Positions 30,804 through 32,609 of a stretch of 32,609 nt of DNA are shown here, piece by piece. This DNA comes from Chitinispirillales bacterium (GTDB lineage Bacteria; Fibrobacterota; Chitinivibrionia; Chitinivibrionales; Chitinispirillaceae). A program made the translations under genes and the position numbers. Location of the stretch: positions 1 through 32,609 of the forward strand of contig JAIRVB010000054.1 of the NCBI GenBank assembly GCA_031254105.1. Direction: 5' to 3'. A model generated the notes under the pieces. That model was not told the DNA's origin. It worked only from the letters and a program-made list of their open reading frames with translations, and did no database searches. Position 1 is the stretch's first letter; each line of letters starts with the position of its first letter.

Positions 30804-32609
30804 TTAAAACTGTTTTTTGCTGACAAATACTCTGATGTTACCATCTGGGATATTATACAGAATGGTAGCATCGGGGTTATCTCCGACAATACTATAGTTA
30901 TTCGAAAATATTATAGGTTTCCCTTTAGTCCTGTCGGGTGTTAACGACCAAAACAGATAATTGCCGCCCTCCTCTCCTGCGCGGTACAATCTGACTTTTG
31001 TGGTTACAGCGCCCGGAATTCGATTCATGTTAGCATCCAAAGCGGTAACTTCCGCTTCAAAACTTGAAACTCTTGTTTTTTTGTGTTTCTGAACTTTCGC
31101 CCGAACAACCCGCGCATGAGCTCCATTTGCTACGATATGGATTCTCCGTTGAAGTGTGTGAGGATTCCCTGCCGCCTCAATAGAAAGATTCGTAAAAACA
31201 GGAATATCTTCCGCCACAGTAAAGACGCCGTAAACAAACCGGCCTAAAACATCCGTTGTTGGCTGTATCGGTAAACTTTCGTAAGCGCCCATATCGTAAC
31301 GGTCTCCGACCGGACGGTCAAAGCCGACAAAATCAGTTTCGAATCCGACAGTGTCGGCGGAATACCGGCACGGGCTATCCTGTTTTAACTTCAAACCATC
31401 GTCATAGGTCGCAAATTTTCCATCGTCACCGGCAGGCAGGTCAACATCAACAAAACGCGGATCATCCGAAATATTGCCGGTACCCTGATAACCATTTGTC
31501 ACACAAGAATAATTAACTGTAAACTTTGACCCGCTCAGTTCGCCATATCCGTTTTTGAGATTGTTCCATAAAATGCTGTTGTGGATAATCGCGGATGAAG
31601 AGCTGTCCCTGTTTACAATTCCGCCCGTTCCTTTAATTGAGGCATTGTTTACGTTAGTGCTATACAAAACGGATAACATTCCCGAATTGTTATAGATAGA
31701 GCCGCCATTTCCCGCAGCGCTGTTTTTAACAAATACACATGTAGACAATGTAACATTCGAACTATTCAGATAAAGCGCTCCGCCGCGGGAAGCATGGGCG
31801 GAATCGGTTCCGGCGATATTGTTTGCAAAGGCGGTGTGATTTATCAAAGCATAACCGGCATCATTCAAAAACAAACCGGCTCCGTTTCCCTGAAGTGAAA
31901 CATTATCTCTGATTACGCTATTCTCTATTGTTATGGATGCCGCGTTAGTATAGATACCCGCGCCGTCTGACAGAGAAAAGTTTCTTATTATTGCGCAATT
32001 AACTATTGTGGGTATACGCTCGGTATTATGGATACCTGCACCTGAGTTGTTACTTCCTGTTCCATTCGCGACCCCGCCCCTGATAGTTAAGCCTTCTATT
32101 CTTATCCCTCCGGAACCGGGATTTCCATCTGTCATCATCACACGGTAAACGTTGTCGTTCATGTGCTGCAGATCATTTGCTGAAGGCGGCCAAGATTTTA
32201 TATTTTGATCATTCTTACTTAAATCTCCGCTCAAAATTGTCAAATACGGTGATCCTTTAGGTTTCCTTCCAGTTTCATCACCATTAAACCCGCCAATGAT
32301 CTCTATCCCCGGTTTAATCAAAAAGGCAGCCGACCTCGGGTCATTCTGATTCGTTTTATATACCGGGTAATAAGTTCCCTCAGCCACCCAGATTTCCTTA
32401 CCCTCTTTTTCCGCTTTGTCTATAGCTTTTTGCAGACATTTGTACGCGCTCTGCCAGGAATTCCCATTCTCCTGTCCTGGCAGCGCGGGAGATTTCTCAT
32501 TTACAAAAATCCGGTAGTCCGGTGACTTTTGCACATTTATCACGTACATTGTCTTACCGCAGTTCTGCGGATCTTTTACCTCAACTGTGATGTCGGTTGA
32601 TGAGCTGTT
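30804..32609 (-). CDS. Parallel beta-helix surface protein, N-terminus cut by window edge
   Basis: The reading frame stays open to the window end, so the start lies outside; the ATG at 32549 is internal. The visible part begins with the end of a cadherin-like beta-sandwich (DITVEVKDPQNCGKTMYVIN). A right-handed beta-helix follows (NGNSWQSAYKCLQKAIDKA, EIWVAEGTYYP, repeated NSSGAGIHN-, GGALYLNSSN- and GGSIYNNSG-like turns) and closes with FDRPVGDRYDMGAYES, a choice-of-anchor-Q type ending. About 155 further residues form a C-terminal domain I do not recognise. Such proteins are secreted or surface-attached, often adhesive or polysaccharide-active; no catalytic site is evident. Confidence 0.85.
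   Translation of the reverse strand, partial: NSSSTDITVEVKDPQNCGKTMYVINVQKSPDYRIFVNEKSPALPGQENGNSWQSAYKCLQKAIDKAEKEGKEIWVAEGTYYPVYKTNQNDPRSAAFLIKPGIEIIGGFNGDETGRKPKGSPYLTILSGDLSKNDQNIKSWPPSANDLQHMNDNVYRVMMTDGNPGSGGIRIEGLTIRGGVANGTGSNNSGAGIHNTERIPTIVNCAIIRNFSLSDGAGIYTNAASITIENSVIRDNVSLQGNGAGLFLNDAGYALINHTAFANNIAGTDSAHASRGGALYLNSSNVTLSTCVFVKNSAAGNGGSIYNNSGMLSVLYSTNVNNASIKGTGGIVNRDSSSSAIIHNSILWNNLKNGYGELSGSKFTVNYSCVTNGYQGTGNISDDPRFVDVDLPAGDDGKFATYDDGLKLKQDSPCRYSADTVGFETDFVGFDRPVGDRYDMGAYESLPIQPTTDVLGRFVYGVFTVAEDIPVFTNLSIEAAGNPHTLQRRIHIVANGAHARVVRAKVQKHKKTRVSSFEAEVTALDANMNRIPGAVTTKVRLYRAGEEGGNYLFWSLTPDRTKGKPIIFSNNYSIVGDNPDATILYNIPDGNIRVFVSKKQF

Overview
The window reads as chromosomal DNA of a Gram-negative (diderm) bacterium. 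It encodes a TonB-dependent outer-membrane receptor, a heptosyltransferase-type glycosyltransferase of the kind used for LPS core, several lipoproteins with Sec/lipobox signals, and a yceD-rpmF-plsX-fabHDG-acpP-fabF-rnc cluster. The DUF4143 ATPase, the TonB_C/receptor fusion, the membrane-anchored Hanks kinase, the choice-of-anchor-Q type beta-helix protein and the many short palindromic intergenic repeats would fit an FCB-group or Fibrobacterota-like anaerobe. No rRNA or other decisive marker is present, so the lineage is an inference.

Layout. (1) 1-2170: end of an unknown gene, a DUF4143 ATPase on the minus strand, a 4 x 23-bp iteron-like array, and a strong promoter with an operator-like dyad upstream of a 40-residue membrane protein. 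(2) 2171-7556: outer-membrane receptor with an N-terminal TonB_C domain, then two tandemly duplicated lipoproteins. (3) 7610-9798 (minus): a small unknown protein and two DUF362 paralogues. (4) 10043-11639: an AT-rich type II restriction-modification pair with its own promoter. (5) 11643-22026: aroB, a frameshifted DUF2007/zinc-ribbon gene, yceD, rpmF, plsX, fabH, fabD, fabG, acpP, fabF, rnc and an acyl-CoA dehydrogenase. This housekeeping core makes chorismate precursors and fatty acids; its gaps carry REP-like palindromes and a 32-bp perfect inverted repeat. (6) 22416-32609 (minus): a GT9 glycosyltransferase, a Ser/Thr kinase with a C-terminal membrane anchor, four tandem paralogues of an exported HEAT-like protein, a lipoprotein with an HELSH zinc-protease-like motif, and a beta-helix surface protein cut by the window edge.

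How the genes work together. FabD loads malonate onto AcpP, FabH starts chains, FabF elongates them, FabG reduces them, and PlsX diverts acyl chains to phospholipid. YceD, L32 and RNase III tie this to ribosome and RNA maturation, as in many bacteria. The receptor plus two lipoproteins looks like a surface uptake or binding system. The minus-strand block at the right looks like an envelope or secreted gene family that has been expanding by duplication and recombination. The least explained parts are the four-gene exported family with its mosaic member, the receptor carrying its own TonB-like domain, and the iteron array and promoter/operator region at 1435-1957.
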